From: Burkholderiales bacterium PBB6
Lineage (GTDB): Bacteria; Pseudomonadota; Gammaproteobacteria; Burkholderiales; Burkholderiaceae_C
DNA: 64,000 bases
Assembly: GCA_002255925.1 (NCBI GenBank)
Contig: NKIH01000001.1
Coordinates: 620,001 to 684,000, forward strand
Direction of reading: 5' to 3'
In this document: piece after piece, positions 34,161 to 43,609 of the stretch
Position numbering within the stretch: the first letter of the stretch is position 1
How the letters are laid out: every line of letters starts with the position of its first letter
Position numbers and translations under genes: made by a program
The notes under the pieces: model-generated
Database searches by the model: none
What the model saw: only the letters and a program-made list of their open reading frames with translations
Told to the model about the DNA's origin: nothing

Positions 34161-35003
34161 ATGGGACAAAAAATCCATCCGACCGGCTTCCGCCTGCCCG
34201 TCACCCGTGCCTGGGCGTCGCGCTGGTATGCGAACAACAAGAACTTCGCCACGATGCTGGCTGAAGATCTGGACGTTCGCGAGTTTCTGAAGGCGAAGCT
34301 GAAGAACGCTGCTGTCTCCCGCATCCTGATCGAGCGTCCTGCAAAGAACGCCCGCATCACGATTTACTCCGCCCGTCCGGGTGTGGTGATCGGCAAGAAG
34401 GGTGAAGACATCGAGAACCTGAAGGCCGAACTGACCAAGCGTCTGGGCGTGCCGGTGGCCGTGAACATCGAAGAAGTGCGCAAGCCTGAAGTCGATGCTC
34501 AGCTGATCGCCGACTCGATCACCCAGCAGCTGGAAAAGCGCATCATGTTCCGCCGCGCCATGAAGCGCGCGATGCAGAACGCGATGCGCCTGGGCGCCCA
34601 AGGCATCAAGATCATGTCTTCGGGTCGTCTGAACGGCATCGAAATCGCTCGTTGCGAGTGGTACCGCGAAGGTCGCGTGCCCCTTCACACCCTGAAGGCT
34701 GACATCGACTATGGCTTCTCCGAAGCCAAGACGACGTACGGCGTGATCGGCGTGAAGGTGTGGGTGTACCGTGGTGACCGTCTCGCCAATGGCGATGCTC
34801 CGGTGATCAACACCCCGGCTGGCGCAGAAGACGATCGTCGTCCGCGTCGCAACGCACGTCCTGGTGCTCCGGCTGGCCGCGGCCGTCCGGCAGGTGGTGA
34901 CCGTGCTGCCCGTCCGGCTGGCGACAAGCCTGCTGACGCTGGCGCGCCGGCTGCCAAGCGCGTCCGCAAGGTCGTCGCTGCTGGCGAAGGCAAAGGAGAA
35001 TAA
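34161..35003 (+). CDS. rpsC: 30S ribosomal protein S3 with long low-complexity tail
   Basis: S3, 280 residues, at the mRNA entry site and part of the ribosomal helicase. The KH domain is in [21 protein letters not shown] (GXXG as GKKG). The C-terminal domain includes [41 protein letters not shown]. Beyond residue ~212, where E. coli S3 soon ends (233), there is about 65 residues of Arg/Pro/Ala/Gly/Asp-rich tail. Extended S3 tails are seen in betaproteobacteria. ATG 34161 ([12 protein letters not shown]) is the family start. rplP begins 2 bp after. Confidence 0.97.
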   Translation: MGQKIHPTGFRLPVTRAWASRWYANNKNFATMLAEDLDVREFLKAKLKNAAVSRILIERPAKNARITIYSARPGVVIGKKGEDIENLKAELTKRLGVPVAVNIEEVRKPEVDAQLIADSITQQLEKRIMFRRAMKRAMQNAMRLGAQGIKIMSSGRLNGIEIARCEWYREGRVPLHTLKADIDYGFSEAKTTYGVIGVKVWVYRGDRLANGDAPVINTPAGAEDDRRPRRNARPGAPAGRGRPAGGDRAARPAGDKPADAGAPAAKRVRKVVAAGEGKGE

Positions 35004-35005
35004 GC

Positions 35006-35422
35006 ATGCTGCAACCAGCACGTCGCAAGTACCGCAAGGAACAGAAGGGCCGTAACACTGGCGTCGCCACTCGTGGCGCTGCCGTGTCGTTCGGTGATTT
35101 CGGTCTGAAGGCCACTGAACGTGGTCGTCTGACTGCTCGCCAGATCGAAGCAGCTCGTCGTGCCATTTCGCGCCATATCAAGCGCGGTGGCCGCATCTTC
35201 ATCCGTATCTTCCCGGACAAGCCGATCTCGCAAAAGCCGGCTGAAGTCCGTATGGGTAACGGTAAGGGCAACCCGGAGTACTACGTGGCTGAAATTCAGC
35301 CGGGCAAGGTGCTCTACGAAATCAATGGCGTTCCCGAAGCGCTGGCTCGTGAAGCGTTCACGCTGGCCGCTGCAAAGCTGCCGTTGCGTTGCACCTTCGT
35401 GGCCCGCCAGATCGGCGCCTGA
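35006..35422 (+). CDS. rplP: 50S ribosomal protein L16
   Basis: L16, 138 residues, near the A-site tRNA elbow, late assembly protein. It begins [24 protein letters not shown], with [47 protein letters not shown]. The arginine (PEVRMGKGKG-type loop, here [19 protein letters not shown]) hydroxylated in E. coli is in the conserved segment. GGAGAATAAGC from the rpsC end serves as the ribosome-binding site. Confidence 0.98.
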   Translation: MLQPARRKYRKEQKGRNTGVATRGAAVSFGDFGLKATERGRLTARQIEAARRAISRHIKRGGRIFIRIFPDKPISQKPAEVRMGNGKGNPEYYVAEIQPGKVLYEINGVPEALAREAFTLAAAKLPLRCTFVARQIGA

Positions 35423-35436
35423 GGAAGGAAAGCATC

Positions 35437-35637
35437 ATGAAAGCAACTGAACTGCGAGCCAAGGATGTGGCTGCGCTCGAAAAGGAAGTCACTGACCTCC
35501 TGCGTGCGCACTTCAACCTGCGCATGCAAAAGGGCACCCAACAGCTGACGAACCACACTCAGCTGGGCAATGTCCGCCGCGACATCGCTCGCGCCAAGAC
35601 CATCCTGGCCGAGAAGAAGAAGGGGGCCGCGCAATGA
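35437..35637 (+). CDS. rpmC: 50S ribosomal protein L29
   Basis: L29, 66 residues, two long antiparallel helices near the tunnel exit beside L23. It begins [22 protein letters not shown]; the pattern [34 protein letters not shown] is typical. ATG 35437 follows GAGGAAGGAAAG; the open frame extending into rplP is a shadow. Its stop overlaps the rpsQ start by 4 bp. Confidence 0.97.
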   Translation: MKATELRAKDVAALEKEVTDLLRAHFNLRMQKGTQQLTNHTQLGNVRRDIARAKTILAEKKKGAAQ

Positions 35638-35912
35638 CGCAAGCTCAAGAAGCCAAGACCACCAACACCCGGACTCTGGTTGGCCGCGTGGTCAGCGACA
35701 AGCGCTCCAAGACCGTCACGGTCCTGGTTGAGCGTCGCGTCAAGCACGAGCTCTACGGCAAGATCGTGGCGCGTTCGCGCAAGTACCACGCTCACGACGA
35801 AAACGGTGACTACCACATGGGTGACACCGTCGAAATCGCCGAGACCCGTCCGCTGTCGAAGACCAAGAACTGGGTCGTGACCCGTCTGGTCGAGAAGGCT
35901 CGCCTGGTCTGA
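35634..35912 (+). CDS. rpsQ: 30S ribosomal protein S17
   Basis: S17, 92 residues (E. coli 84), an OB-fold primary 16S rRNA binder. It has [44 protein letters not shown] and [27 protein letters not shown]. The first 10 residues ([10 protein letters not shown]) are an extra N-terminal tail. It is the last gene of this S10 unit and is followed by a terminator. Confidence 0.97.
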   Translation: MTQAQEAKTTNTRTLVGRVVSDKRSKTVTVLVERRVKHELYGKIVARSRKYHAHDENGDYHMGDTVEIAETRPLSKTKNWVVTRLVEKARLV

Positions 35913-35958
35913 TCTCGTGCTGATCCCGGCAGGGTGAGCAACCCTGTGATCGGCCTGG

Positions 35959-35996
35959 AGCCGGAACGCTGGAATACTGGCGCTCCGGCTTTTTTC
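35959..35996 (+). terminator. Intrinsic terminator after rpsQ
   Basis: AGCCGGA (35959-35965) pairs with TCCGGCT (35984-35990). Inner pairs CGC/GCG across one mismatch extend the stem, and a run of T follows (35990-35995). It ends 24 bp before the peroxiredoxin start, so it also lies in that gene's leader. Confidence 0.8.
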
Positions 35997-36019
35997 GTTT
36001 TCAACGCGCAAACATCATC

Positions 36020-36529
36020 ATGATCAAGATTGGCGACAAGCTGCCTGCAGGTAGCCTCCACGAGTTCATCGAAGTTGAGGGTGAGGGCTGCAGCCTCGGG
36101 CCCAACGCCTTCGACATCGCAACCGCCACCGCGGGCAAGAAGATCGCCATCTTCGCGCTGCCTGGTGCGTTCACGCCGACCTGCTCGGCCCAGCATGTGC
36201 CGGGTTACGTGGCGCACGCTGAGGAGTTCAAGGCCGCCGGCGTGGACGAGATCTGGTGCGTGTCGGTGAACGACGCCTTCGTCATGGGCGCCTGGGGTCG
36301 CGATCAGCAAACGGCTAGCAAGGTCCGCATGATGGCCGACGGCTCGGCTGATTTCACTAAGGCCACCGGTCTGACGCTCGACCTGGTTGCTCGCGGCATG
36401 GGTGTGCGCTCGCAGCGCTATTCGATGCTGGTGGTGGACGGTGTCGTCCGCACGCTCAACATTGAGGCGCCAGGCAAGTTCGAAGTGAGCGACGCAGCCA
36501 CGCTGCTGGCGCAAGCCAGGGCGGCTTGA
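36020..36529 (+). CDS. Peroxiredoxin, Prx5-type thiol peroxidase
   Basis: Thioredoxin-fold peroxidase of 169 residues that reduces H2O2 or organic peroxides. It starts MIKIGDKLPAGSL. The peroxidatic Cys is C55 in PGAFTPTCSAQHVPGYV. C24 is the other Cys seen besides the non-conserved one in IWCVSV, so the resolving partner (glutathione/glutaredoxin or another Cys) is uncertain. DEIWCVSVNDAFVMGAW and QRYSMLVVDGVV fit the Prx5/AhpE-like redoxin family. It is inserted between rpsQ and rplN, so it splits the ribosomal cluster. No Shine-Dalgarno is visible before ATG 36020, and an intrinsic terminator precedes it by 24 bp. Confidence 0.92.
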   Translation: MIKIGDKLPAGSLHEFIEVEGEGCSLGPNAFDIATATAGKKIAIFALPGAFTPTCSAQHVPGYVAHAEEFKAAGVDEIWCVSVNDAFVMGAWGRDQQTASKVRMMADGSADFTKATGLTLDLVARGMGVRSQRYSMLVVDGVVRTLNIEAPGKFEVSDAATLLAQARAA

Positions 36530-36548
36530 GCGGCTGCTGAAAAAGTTG

Positions 36549-36584
36549 GCAGTAGGTTGTTGACATGAGCGCGACACCTACTGC
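36549..36584. repeat. Perfect 9-bp inverted repeat framing the spc promoter
   Basis: GCAGTAGGT (36549-36557) and ACCTACTGC (36576-36584) are exact reverse complements separated by 18 bp. The -35 box lies between the arms, and the right arm touches the -10. A protein dimer could bind both arms and control access of RNA polymerase (inference). Confidence 0.75.
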
Positions 36585-36589
36585 ATAAT
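36560..36589 (+). promoter_or_regulatory. Promoter of the spc operon
   Basis: Consensus TTGACA (36560-36565), 18-bp spacer, CATAAT (36584-36589). It lies 31 bp after the peroxiredoxin stop and gives an rplN leader of about 220 nt. Confidence 0.88.
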
Positions 36590-36818
36590 CGAAAGCTTCG
36601 CTGGACAGCGGTGCGTTTGCATTTGCCAAGAGTGTGTTTTCAGGCCAAAAAGCCTGACCTCGCGCCAACTTGGTGATACCTGAGCGCGGCGTTGTTCGGT
36701 TTCAGCCCAATCGGCTGGTTGCCTGCAAAGGTATTCCGGCAAGACGGGCCCAATACTGACCGTTGTACGCAGCACCAAGGGGGTGCAAGCGCGGCGGGAG
36801 CAAGTTGGGGACACAGAC
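36590..36818 (+). other. Leader of rplN, gene-free
   Basis: About 220 nt without a gene. A small hairpin TCAGGC-CAAAAA-GCCTGA lies at 36640-36657. Reading frames crossing it have no recognisable product. In E. coli, S8 controls this operon, but at the rplE junction rather than here. Confidence 0.45.
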
Positions 36819-37187
36819 ATGATCCAAATGCAATCGCGGCTTGACGTCGCGGACAACACTGGCGCGAAATCCGTCATGTGCATCAAGGTGCTGGGCGGCT
36901 CCAAGCGTCGCTATGCCGGTATCGGCGACATCATCAAGGTGAGCATCAAGGAAGCAGCCCCCCGTGGTCGCGTGAAGAAGGGCGAGGTCTACAGTGCCGT
37001 CGTCGTTCGCACCGCCAAGGGTGTGCGCCGCCAAGACGGCTCGCTCGTCAAGTTTGACGGCAACGCCGCCGTTCTGCTCAATGCCAAGCTGGAGCCGATC
37101 GGCACCCGCATCTTCGGCCCGGTGACGCGTGAACTGCGTTCCGAGCGTTTCATGAAGATCGTGTCGCTGGCGCCTGAGGTGCTCTGA
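36819..37187 (+). CDS. rplN: 50S ribosomal protein L14
   Basis: L14, 122 residues, at the subunit interface, contact site for the silencing factor RsfS. It starts [39 protein letters not shown] and has [19 protein letters not shown] and the C-terminal [17 protein letters not shown] 36819 is chosen; an open frame of 12 extra residues upstream does not match the family. It is first gene of the spc operon here. Confidence 0.98.
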   Translation: MIQMQSRLDVADNTGAKSVMCIKVLGGSKRRYAGIGDIIKVSIKEAAPRGRVKKGEVYSAVVVRTAKGVRRQDGSLVKFDGNAAVLLNAKLEPIGTRIFGPVTRELRSERFMKIVSLAPEVL

Positions 37188-37214
37188 GCGCCGCCACGAT
37201 ATAAAGGAAACGCG

Positions 37215-37532
37215 ATGAACAAGATTCGCAAAGGCGACCAAGTCGTGGTCCTGACGGGCCGTGACAAGGGTAAGCGCGGCACGGTGACCCTGCGCGTTGA
37301 CGAAGACCATGTCGTCGTCGATGGCGTGAACATGGTCAAGAAGCACGTCAAGCCGAACCCGATGAAGGGCACCACCGGTGGCGTGATCGACAAGACGATG
37401 CCGATTCACCAATCCAATATTGCCATCTGGAACGCGGCCGCCGGCAAGGGCGATCGCGTGGGCATCAAGACCCTGGCCGATGGCAAGAAGGTCCGCGTGT
37501 TCAAGTCCAGCGGTGACGAGATCAAGGCTTAA
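37215..37532 (+). CDS. rplX: 50S ribosomal protein L24
   Basis: L24, 105 residues, an assembly-initiator protein near the tunnel exit. The KOW motif is [22 protein letters not shown] (residues 3-24), followed by [51 protein letters not shown] precedes ATG. It is separated from rplN by 27 bp and from rplE by 15 bp. Confidence 0.98.
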   Translation: MNKIRKGDQVVVLTGRDKGKRGTVTLRVDEDHVVVDGVNMVKKHVKPNPMKGTTGGVIDKTMPIHQSNIAIWNAAAGKGDRVGIKTLADGKKVRVFKSSGDEIKA

Positions 37533-37547
37533 GGCGGGGTATCCAGC

Positions 37548-38114
37548 ATGAGTCAACAAGAAAAAGCCGCAGTCGTCGCACGACTGCAGGCGTACTACCA
37601 GGAAAAGGTAGTCCCCGACATGGTTGCCAAGTTTGGCTACAAGTCGGTCATGGAAGTGCCGCGTCTGACCAAGATCACCCTGAACATGGGTGTGAGCGAA
37701 GCCGTCGCTGACAAGAAGGTCATGGATCACGCCGTTGGCGACCTGACCAAGATCGCAGGCCAGAAGCCCGTGGTGACCAAGTCGAAGAAGGCTATCGCGG
37801 GTTTCAAGATCCGTGACGGCGTGCCTATCGGCTGCATGGTGACCCTGCGCGGCGCCCGCATGTTCGAATTCCTGGACCGTTTCGTCACCGTGGCTCTGCC
37901 CCGCGTGCGTGACTTCCGTGGTATCTCGGGCCGTTCGTTCGATGGTCGTGGCAACTACAACATCGGCGTCAAGGAACAGATCATTTTCCCGGAAATCGAG
38001 TACGACAAGATCGACGCGATCCGTGGCATGAACATTTCCTTCACGACCACCGCGAAGACCGACGACGAGTGCAAGGCGCTGCTCGCTGCGTTCCGCTTCC
38101 CGTTCAAGAACTGA
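37548..38114 (+). CDS. rplE: 50S ribosomal protein L5
   Basis: L5, 188 residues, binds 5S rRNA and touches P-site tRNA. Sequence blocks: [78 protein letters not shown], and [32 protein letters not shown]. It is about nine residues longer at the N-terminus than E. coli L5. GGCGGGGTATCCAGC precedes ATG. rpsN begins 8 bp after its stop. Confidence 0.98.
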   Translation: MSQQEKAAVVARLQAYYQEKVVPDMVAKFGYKSVMEVPRLTKITLNMGVSEAVADKKVMDHAVGDLTKIAGQKPVVTKSKKAIAGFKIRDGVPIGCMVTLRGARMFEFLDRFVTVALPRVRDFRGISGRSFDGRGNYNIGVKEQIIFPEIEYDKIDAIRGMNISFTTTAKTDDECKALLAAFRFPFKN

Positions 38115-38122
38115 GGTGACCT

Positions 38123-38428
38123 GTGGCAAAACTTTCCCTCATTCAGCGCGAAGAAAAGCGCGAGAAGCTGGTCGCCAAGTACGCTCGCAAGCATGCTGAG
38201 CTGAAGGCCATCATCGACAACTCGAAGAAGTCCGAAGAAGAGCGCTACGCCGCTCGCCTCGAACTCCAGAAGCTGCCCCGCAACGCCAATCCGACCCGTC
38301 TGCGCAATCGTTGCGCTCTGACCGGCCGTCCGCGTGGCACGTTCCGCAAGTTTGGTCTGGCACGCAGCAAGATCCGTGATCTCGCTTTCAAGGGTGACAT
38401 CCCTGGCGTGATCAAGGCCAGCTGGTAA
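38123..38428 (+). CDS. rpsN: 30S ribosomal protein S14 (zinc-free type)
   Basis: S14, 101 residues, the long form without the CXXC zinc motifs (one Cys only, in [21 protein letters not shown]). It starts at GTG 38123 with GAGGTGACC just upstream. C-terminal [19 protein letters not shown] is diagnostic. Long S14 is usual in proteobacteria and avoids zinc dependence. Confidence 0.97.
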   Translation: MAKLSLIQREEKREKLVAKYARKHAELKAIIDNSKKSEEERYAARLELQKLPRNANPTRLRNRCALTGRPRGTFRKFGLARSKIRDLAFKGDIPGVIKASW

Positions 38429-38452
38429 TTTAGGCGAACAGGAGAAAACACC

Positions 38453-38848
38453 ATGAGCATGAGTGATCCTATCGCCGACATGCTGACCCGCATCCGCAAT
38501 GCGCAGGCAGTTGAGAAGTCATCGGTGACGATGCCCGCTTCGAAGCTGAAAGTGGCCATTGCACAGGTGCTGAAGGATGAGGGCTATATCGATGCCTTCG
38601 CCATCAAGGGTGACAGCGGCAAGAACGAACTCGAAATTTCGTTGAAGTACTACGCCGGTCGTCCGGTCATCGAGCGCATTGAGCGCGTGAGCCGTCCTGG
38701 CCTGCGCATCTATCGCGGCCGTGACGCCATTCCTCAGGTCATGAACGGCCTGGGCGTTGCCATCGTCACCACCCCCAAGGGTGTGATGACCGATCGCAAG
38801 GCACGCGCAGCCGGTGTCGGCGGCGAAGTGCTTTGCTACGTCGCATAA
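38453..38848 (+). CDS. rpsH: 30S ribosomal protein S8
   Basis: S8, 131 residues, central 16S rRNA binder and, in E. coli, the spc operon repressor. It begins [33 protein letters not shown] and ends with [47 protein letters not shown] precedes ATG 38453; the second Met (38459) is an alternative that matches E. coli better. rplF follows after 18 bp. Confidence 0.98.
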   Translation: MSMSDPIADMLTRIRNAQAVEKSSVTMPASKLKVAIAQVLKDEGYIDAFAIKGDSGKNELEISLKYYAGRPVIERIERVSRPGLRIYRGRDAIPQVMNGLGVAIVTTPKGVMTDRKARAAGVGGEVLCYVA

Positions 38849-38866
38849 CGGGAAGGAGCTGAGCAT

Positions 38867-39400
38867 ATGTCCCGCGTTGGTAAAATGCCCGTCGCCGTCC
38901 CGCAAGGTGTGGACGTCAAGATCGCGGCCGATCAAATCACCATCAAGGGCGCCAACGGCACCCTGGTGCGTGGCGCGAACGCCCTGGTCACCATCACGAA
39001 CGAAGGCGGCTTCCTGCAAGTTGCTCCGGCCAATGATTCGGCCGAAGCAAATGCAATGAGCGGCACCATGCGTGCGCTGTTGAACAACATGGTCAACGGC
39101 GTCAGCAAGGGCTTCGAAAAGAAGCTGACCCTGATTGGCGTGGGCTTCCGCGCCCAGGCTCAAGGTCAGAAGCTGAACCTGCAAATCGGTTTCTCGCATC
39201 CGGTCGTCAAGGAAATGCCTGCTGGCATCTCTGTGGCTACCGCCACCCCGACCGAAATTTTGATCAAGGGTGCCGACCGTCAAGTGGTTGGTCAACTCGC
39301 CGCAGAAGTCCGCGCGATCCGTCCGCCTGAGCCCTACAAGGGCAAGGGCATCCGGTACGCCGACGAGCGCGTGGTCATCAAAGAGACCAAGAAGAAGTAA
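38867..39400 (+). CDS. rplF: 50S ribosomal protein L6
   Basis: L6, 177 residues, same length as E. coli, located near the factor-binding site with duplicated RNA-binding folds. It begins [23 protein letters not shown] and shows [25 protein letters not shown] and the second-repeat end [43 protein letters not shown] precedes ATG. It is followed 11 bp later by rplR. Confidence 0.98.
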   Translation: MSRVGKMPVAVPQGVDVKIAADQITIKGANGTLVRGANALVTITNEGGFLQVAPANDSAEANAMSGTMRALLNNMVNGVSKGFEKKLTLIGVGFRAQAQGQKLNLQIGFSHPVVKEMPAGISVATATPTEILIKGADRQVVGQLAAEVRAIRPPEPYKGKGIRYADERVVIKETKKK

Positions 39401-39411
39401 GGAGCGACACC

Positions 39412-39771
39412 ATGCTGAACAAGAAAGAACAGCGTCTGCGTCGTTCGCGCCAAACGCGCGAGCGCATCGCCAAGCAAGGCGTCGCTCGTCTGACGGTCTT
39501 CCGCTCGAACACGCACATCTACGCCTCCGTCATCTCCGACGACGGCACCAAGGTGCTGGCAGCTTCGTCCACCGCCGAGAAGGCAGTGCTCGAACAGCTG
39601 TCGGGCAACGGTGGCAACACCGCTGCAGCCGCCCTGGTTGGCAAGCTGGTCGCCGAAAAGGCGAAGGCAGCTGGCATCGAGAAGGTGGCTTTCGACCGTG
39701 CAGGTTTTGCGTACCACGGCCGCGTCAAGGCGCTGGCTGAGGCTGCTCGCGAAGCTGGCCTCCAGTTCTGA
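39412..39771 (+). CDS. rplR: 50S ribosomal protein L18
   Basis: L18, 119 residues, brings 5S rRNA to the 50S with L5. The Arg/Lys-rich N-terminus [22 protein letters not shown], then [29 protein letters not shown] and [28 protein letters not shown], are standard. AAGGAGCGACACC precedes ATG. rpsE follows 24 bp downstream. Confidence 0.98.
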   Translation: MLNKKEQRLRRSRQTRERIAKQGVARLTVFRSNTHIYASVISDDGTKVLAASSTAEKAVLEQLSGNGGNTAAAALVGKLVAEKAKAAGIEKVAFDRAGFAYHGRVKALAEAAREAGLQF

Positions 39772-39795
39772 TCGTCGCGCCAAAGGAATACAGAA

Positions 39796-40314
39796 ATGGC
39801 AAAGTTTCAACCTCGCGCTCAGGCCGAAGGCAATGACGACGGTCTGAAGGAAAAGATGATCGCGGTCAACCGCGTTACGAAGGTGGTCAAGGGTGGTCGC
39901 ACCCTCAGCTTCGCAGCGCTGACCGTGGTTGGTGACGGCGATGGCCGTGTTGGTATGGGCAAGGGCAAGGCCAAGGAAGTGCCGGTTTCGGTGCAGAAGG
40001 CCATGGAAGCTGCTCGTCGCAACATGATCAAGGTCAACCTGCGAAACGGCACCATTCACCACCAGGTGATCGGTGAGCACGGCGCGGCCCGCGTTCTGAT
40101 GATGCCGGCTCCGGCTGGTACCGGCATCATTGCCGGCGGCCCGATGCGTGCTGTCCTCGAAGTGCTGGGCGTGACCGACATCGTCGCCAAGAGCCACGGC
40201 ACCTCGAACGCCTACAACATGGTGCGCGCCACTTTGGACGCACTGAAGCGCTCGACCACGCCGGCGGAAGTTGCTGCCAAGCGCGGCAAGTCTGTTGAAG
40301 AAATCTTCAACTGA
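39796..40314 (+). CDS. rpsE: 30S ribosomal protein S5
   Basis: S5, 172 residues, part of the mRNA-entry helicase and a fidelity determinant. It has [47 protein letters not shown], including the loop where spectinomycin-resistance changes occur; the sequence there looks wild type. [37 protein letters not shown] follows. AAAGGAATACAGAA precedes ATG. Confidence 0.98.
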   Translation: MAKFQPRAQAEGNDDGLKEKMIAVNRVTKVVKGGRTLSFAALTVVGDGDGRVGMGKGKAKEVPVSVQKAMEAARRNMIKVNLRNGTIHHQVIGEHGAARVLMMPAPAGTGIIAGGPMRAVLEVLGVTDIVAKSHGTSNAYNMVRATLDALKRSTTPAEVAAKRGKSVEEIFN

Positions 40315-40333
40315 GCCGAGCAGGAGAACCTCA

Positions 40334-40519
40334 ATGACTGAAGCCAAGAAGACCGTCAAGGTCAAGCTGGTCAAGAGCCCGATCGGCTGCAAGCAGTCGC
40401 ACCGTGACACGGTGCGCGGCTTGGGCCTGCGTCGCCTCAACAGCGAATCCGTGCTGGAAGACACCCCTTCGGTGCGCGGCATGATCAACAAGATTTCCTA
40501 CCTGGTTCAGGTGCTGTAA
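40334..40519 (+). CDS. rpmD: 50S ribosomal protein L30
   Basis: L30, 61 residues. It begins [36 protein letters not shown] and ends [15 protein letters not shown], the normal short bacterial form. ATG 40334 has CAGGAGAACC upstream; the frame is open back into rpsE but that part is not L30. It ends 27 bp before rplO. Confidence 0.97.
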   Translation: MTEAKKTVKVKLVKSPIGCKQSHRDTVRGLGLRRLNSESVLEDTPSVRGMINKISYLVQVL

Positions 40520-40546
40520 GCGCCCGGACGACAAAGGAAAAGCAAC

Positions 40547-40978
40547 ATGCAACTCAATACCATCAAGCCGGCCTCCGGTGCCAAGCATGCCAAGCGCCGT
40601 GTCGGCCGCGGCATCGGCTCGGGTCTGGGCAAGACGGCCGGTCGCGGTCACAAGGGCCAAAAGTCCCGTGCTGGCGGCTACCACAAGGTTGGCTTCGAAG
40701 GCGGTCAAATGCCGCTGCAGCGTCGTCTGCCGAAGCGCGGTTTCAAGTCGGCTCTGCTGAAGTACAACGGCGAGGTCACCCTGGGTGAACTGCAAGCGTT
40801 GGAAATGGTGGAAGTCAGCTTGGCAGCGCTGAAGGCTGCTGGCCTGGTCGGCCGTAACGTCAAGAACGTTAAGGTGATCAAGTCGGGCGAGCTGAGCAAG
40901 AAGGTGGCCCTGATTGGTATCGGCGCTACCGCCGGTGCCAAGGCTGCCATCGAAGCCGCTGGCGGTTCGCTGGCCTGA
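40547..40978 (+). CDS. rplO: 50S ribosomal protein L15
   Basis: L15, 143 residues, a late-assembly protein with a long extended N-terminal arm. [66 protein letters not shown] is the Gly/Arg/Lys-rich arm; the globular part ends in [25 protein letters not shown] precedes ATG. secY follows after 29 bp. Confidence 0.98.
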   Translation: MQLNTIKPASGAKHAKRRVGRGIGSGLGKTAGRGHKGQKSRAGGYHKVGFEGGQMPLQRRLPKRGFKSALLKYNGEVTLGELQALEMVEVSLAALKAAGLVGRNVKNVKVIKSGELSKKVALIGIGATAGAKAAIEAAGGSLA

Positions 40979-41007
40979 GACTGAACTCGTCAAGGACACC
41001 CACGCTC

Positions 41008-42318
41008 GTGGCAACCTCCCCGAATCAGCTGGCCAAGACTGGCAAGTTTGGTGACCTCCGTCGCCGACTGGTCTTTCTTCTGCTGGCGCTCGTGGTCTAC
41101 CGCATCGGTGCACATATTCCGGTGCCGGGCATCAATCCGCAGCAGCTGCAGGCCTTGTTCCAAGGTCAGCAGGGCGGCATCCTGAACTTGTTCAACATGT
41201 TCTCGGGTGGCGCGCTGTCGCGGTTCACGGTGTTCGCACTGGGGATCATGCCGTACATCTCGGCATCGATCATCATGCAGTTGATGGGGTATGTGGTGCC
41301 CAGTCTCGAAGCCTTGAAAAAGGAAGGCGAGTCTGGACGTCGCAAGATCACCCAGTACACCCGTTACGGCACGCTTCTGCTGGCCCTTTTCCAGTCCCTT
41401 GGCATTGCCATGGCGCTGGAGGGTTCGCAAGGCCTCGTGTTGTCGCCTGGTGTTGGCTTCCGCGTCACTGCGGTCGTCAGCCTGGTGGCCGGCACGATGT
41501 TCCTGATGTGGTTGGGTGAGCAGATCACCGAGCGTGGCTTGGGCAATGGCATCTCGATCCTGATCTTCGGCGGTATTGCGGCAGGTTTGCCCAACGCCAT
41601 CGGTGGTCTGTTTGAACTGGTCCGCACCGGTGCGATGAGCATCATTGCCTGCCTGTTCATCATTGCGATCGTGATCGCCGTGACGTTTGCTGTGGTGTTC
41701 GTTGAGCGCGGTCAACGGAAAATCCTCGTCAACTATGCGAAGCGTCAGGTGGGCAACAAGGTGTATGGCGGTCAATCGTCGCACCTGCCTCTGAAGCTGA
41801 ACATGTCTGGCGTGATTCCGCCGATCTTCGCCTCGTCGATCATTCTGCTGCCGGCAACGGTGGTGGGCTGGTTCGCCACGGGTGAAGGCATGCGCTGGCT
41901 GAAGGACATCTCTGGGGCGCTGTCTCCAGGGCAGCCGATCTACGTGATGCTTTATGCTGCGATGATCGTGTTCTTCTGCTTCTTCTACACCGCCCTGGTT
42001 TTCAATAGCCGGGAAACTGCGGACAACCTGAAGAAGAGCGGTGCATTCATTCCCGGGATTCGTCCTGGTGAACAGACGGCCAAGCACATCGACAAGATTC
42101 TGTCGCGGCTGACGCTGGCTGGTGCGATCTACATCACGCTGGTCTGCCTGCTGCCGGAATTCCTGGTTCTGAAGTACAACGTTCCCTTCTACTTCGGTGG
42201 CACCTCGCTGCTGATCATTGTGGTGGTGACGATGGACTTCTGGGCCCAGGTCCAGTCGTATGTGATGAGTCAGCAGTATGAATCGCTGCTGAAAAAGGCG
42301 AATTTCAAGGCAAGTTGA
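41008..42318 (+). CDS. secY: Preprotein translocase subunit SecY
   Basis: Channel-forming subunit, 436 residues, ten predicted membrane helices. It starts at GTG 41008. Helix 1 is [25 protein letters not shown], followed by the plug region [38 protein letters not shown]. The cytosolic loops that bind SecA/ribosome contain [17 protein letters not shown] and [31 protein letters not shown] precedes the start. The 149-bp gap to rpmJ contains no infA gene, which is often found here in other Burkholderiales. Confidence 0.98.
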   Translation: MATSPNQLAKTGKFGDLRRRLVFLLLALVVYRIGAHIPVPGINPQQLQALFQGQQGGILNLFNMFSGGALSRFTVFALGIMPYISASIIMQLMGYVVPSLEALKKEGESGRRKITQYTRYGTLLLALFQSLGIAMALEGSQGLVLSPGVGFRVTAVVSLVAGTMFLMWLGEQITERGLGNGISILIFGGIAAGLPNAIGGLFELVRTGAMSIIACLFIIAIVIAVTFAVVFVERGQRKILVNYAKRQVGNKVYGGQSSHLPLKLNMSGVIPPIFASSIILLPATVVGWFATGEGMRWLKDISGALSPGQPIYVMLYAAMIVFFCFFYTALVFNSRETADNLKKSGAFIPGIRPGEQTAKHIDKILSRLTLAGAIYITLVCLLPEFLVLKYNVPFYFGGTSLLIIVVVTMDFWAQVQSYVMSQQYESLLKKANFKAS

Positions 42319-42467
42319 GCTGTTGCAAGCTCAGCCTGAGTTGGACGAGGGTGGTGCGAGGTGGCCTGCTGATGCTAAGTGGCCGTCACGTATCAACCGA
42401 AAAATTTGAGTCGCGCTCGCAACGTGTTCGGGCGAGTTGAGCGTAAGAGAAGGTTTAGGAGAAGATC

Positions 42468-42581
42468 ATGAAAGTCGCAGCATCTGTGAAGAAGATGTGC
42501 CGCAATTGCAAGATCATCCGCCGCAACGGCGTGGTTCGCGTGATCTGCACCGACCCGCGCCACAAGCAGCGTCAGGGTTGA
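42468..42581 (+). CDS. rpmJ: 50S ribosomal protein L36 (zinc type)
   Basis: L36, 37 residues, a tiny zinc-binding 50S protein, too short for most ORF cut-offs. It reads [20 protein letters not shown] and then [17 protein letters not shown]. The zinc ligands C11, C14, C27 and H32 are all present, so this is the C+ form. TTTAGGAGAAGATC gives a good Shine-Dalgarno before ATG 42468. It leads into rpsM 34 bp later. Confidence 0.97.
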   Translation: MKVAASVKKMCRNCKIIRRNGVVRVICTDPRHKQRQG

Positions 42582-42615
42582 GCGCGAGCGCTGACAGCGA
42601 ATCGAAGGAAGCATA

Positions 42616-42981
42616 ATGGCACGTATTGCTGGTATCAACATTCCGCCGCAAAAGCACGCGGAAATTGGCCTGACCTACATCTACGGCATCGGCCGTACGA
42701 CGGCGCAGAAGATCTGCGAAACGGTCGGTATTCCCCTGTCCAAGAAGATCAAGGATCTGACGGACGGCGACCTGGAGAAGATCCGGGAAGAAGTGGGCAA
42801 GCTGACCATCGAGGGCGACCTGCGTCGCGAAACCTCGATGAACATCAAGCGCCTGATGGATCTGGGCTGCTATCGCGGTTTCCGCCATCGTCGCGGTCTG
42901 CCGATGCGTGGTCAGCGCACCCGTACCAATGCACGTACCCGCAAGGGTCCGCGCAAGGGTGCAGCAGCGCTGAAGAAGTAA
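42616..42981 (+). CDS. rpsM: 30S ribosomal protein S13
   Basis: S13, 121 residues, in the 30S head, contacting P-site tRNA through its basic tail and forming bridge B1. It begins [34 protein letters not shown]. The C-terminus [25 protein letters not shown] is the conserved tRNA-contact tail. GAAGGAAGCATA precedes ATG. It is followed by rpsK after 30 bp. Confidence 0.98.
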   Translation: MARIAGINIPPQKHAEIGLTYIYGIGRTTAQKICETVGIPLSKKIKDLTDGDLEKIREEVGKLTIEGDLRRETSMNIKRLMDLGCYRGFRHRRGLPMRGQRTRTNARTRKGPRKGAAALKK

Positions 42982-43011
42982 GCTCGCACCGCAACCTGAA
43001 GAGACCAAGTC

Positions 43012-43416
43012 ATGGCCAAGTCACCTGCCAACTCCGCCTCGCGCCGTGTGAGCAAGAAGGTCCGCAAGAACATTGCGGACGGTATCGCTCACGTGCACGC
43101 GTCGTTCAACAACACCATCATCACCATCACCGATCGTCAGGGCGGCGCGCTGTCCTGGGCTTCGTCGGGTGGTCAAGGTTTCAAGGGCTCACGCAAGTCC
43201 ACGCCTTTCGCAGCCCAGGTGGCCGCTGAAGTGGCTGGCCGCGCAGCTCAAGAGCAAGGTATCAAGAACCTCGACGTGCGGATCAAGGGCCCAGGCCCTG
43301 GCCGTGAGTCGTCGGTTCGTGCGCTGGCGTCGCTGGGTATCCGGATCAATTCGATCTCGGACATCACCCCGATCCCGCACAACGGCTGCCGCCCTCAAAA
43401 GCGTCGTCGTATCTGA
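43012..43416 (+). CDS. rpsK: 30S ribosomal protein S11
   Basis: S11, 134 residues, on the 30S platform next to the Shine-Dalgarno helix. Typical blocks are [55 protein letters not shown] and [21 protein letters not shown] (the Asn-Gly site that can form isoaspartate in E. coli is present). The first 12 residues are a variable Ser/Ala-rich tail. Confidence 0.98.
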   Translation: MAKSPANSASRRVSKKVRKNIADGIAHVHASFNNTIITITDRQGGALSWASSGGQGFKGSRKSTPFAAQVAAEVAGRAAQEQGIKNLDVRIKGPGPGRESSVRALASLGIRINSISDITPIPHNGCRPQKRRRI

Positions 43417-43609
43417 TTGGGCGGGGCGCTTGCCGCCCTGCTACAATTGAGAGTTACCCAGACAGCCAGCTGTGATGATTCACCGCTGGCCGTTTTGACT
43501 CCAAGCCCACCGTCTGAGCGCCAGAACAACACTCGCCAGACTCGCGCATCTTTATCCCGCTCGCAAGAGCAGGAGTTCGTGCGTCAGATGACTGATCAAA
43601 GGAAACAAC

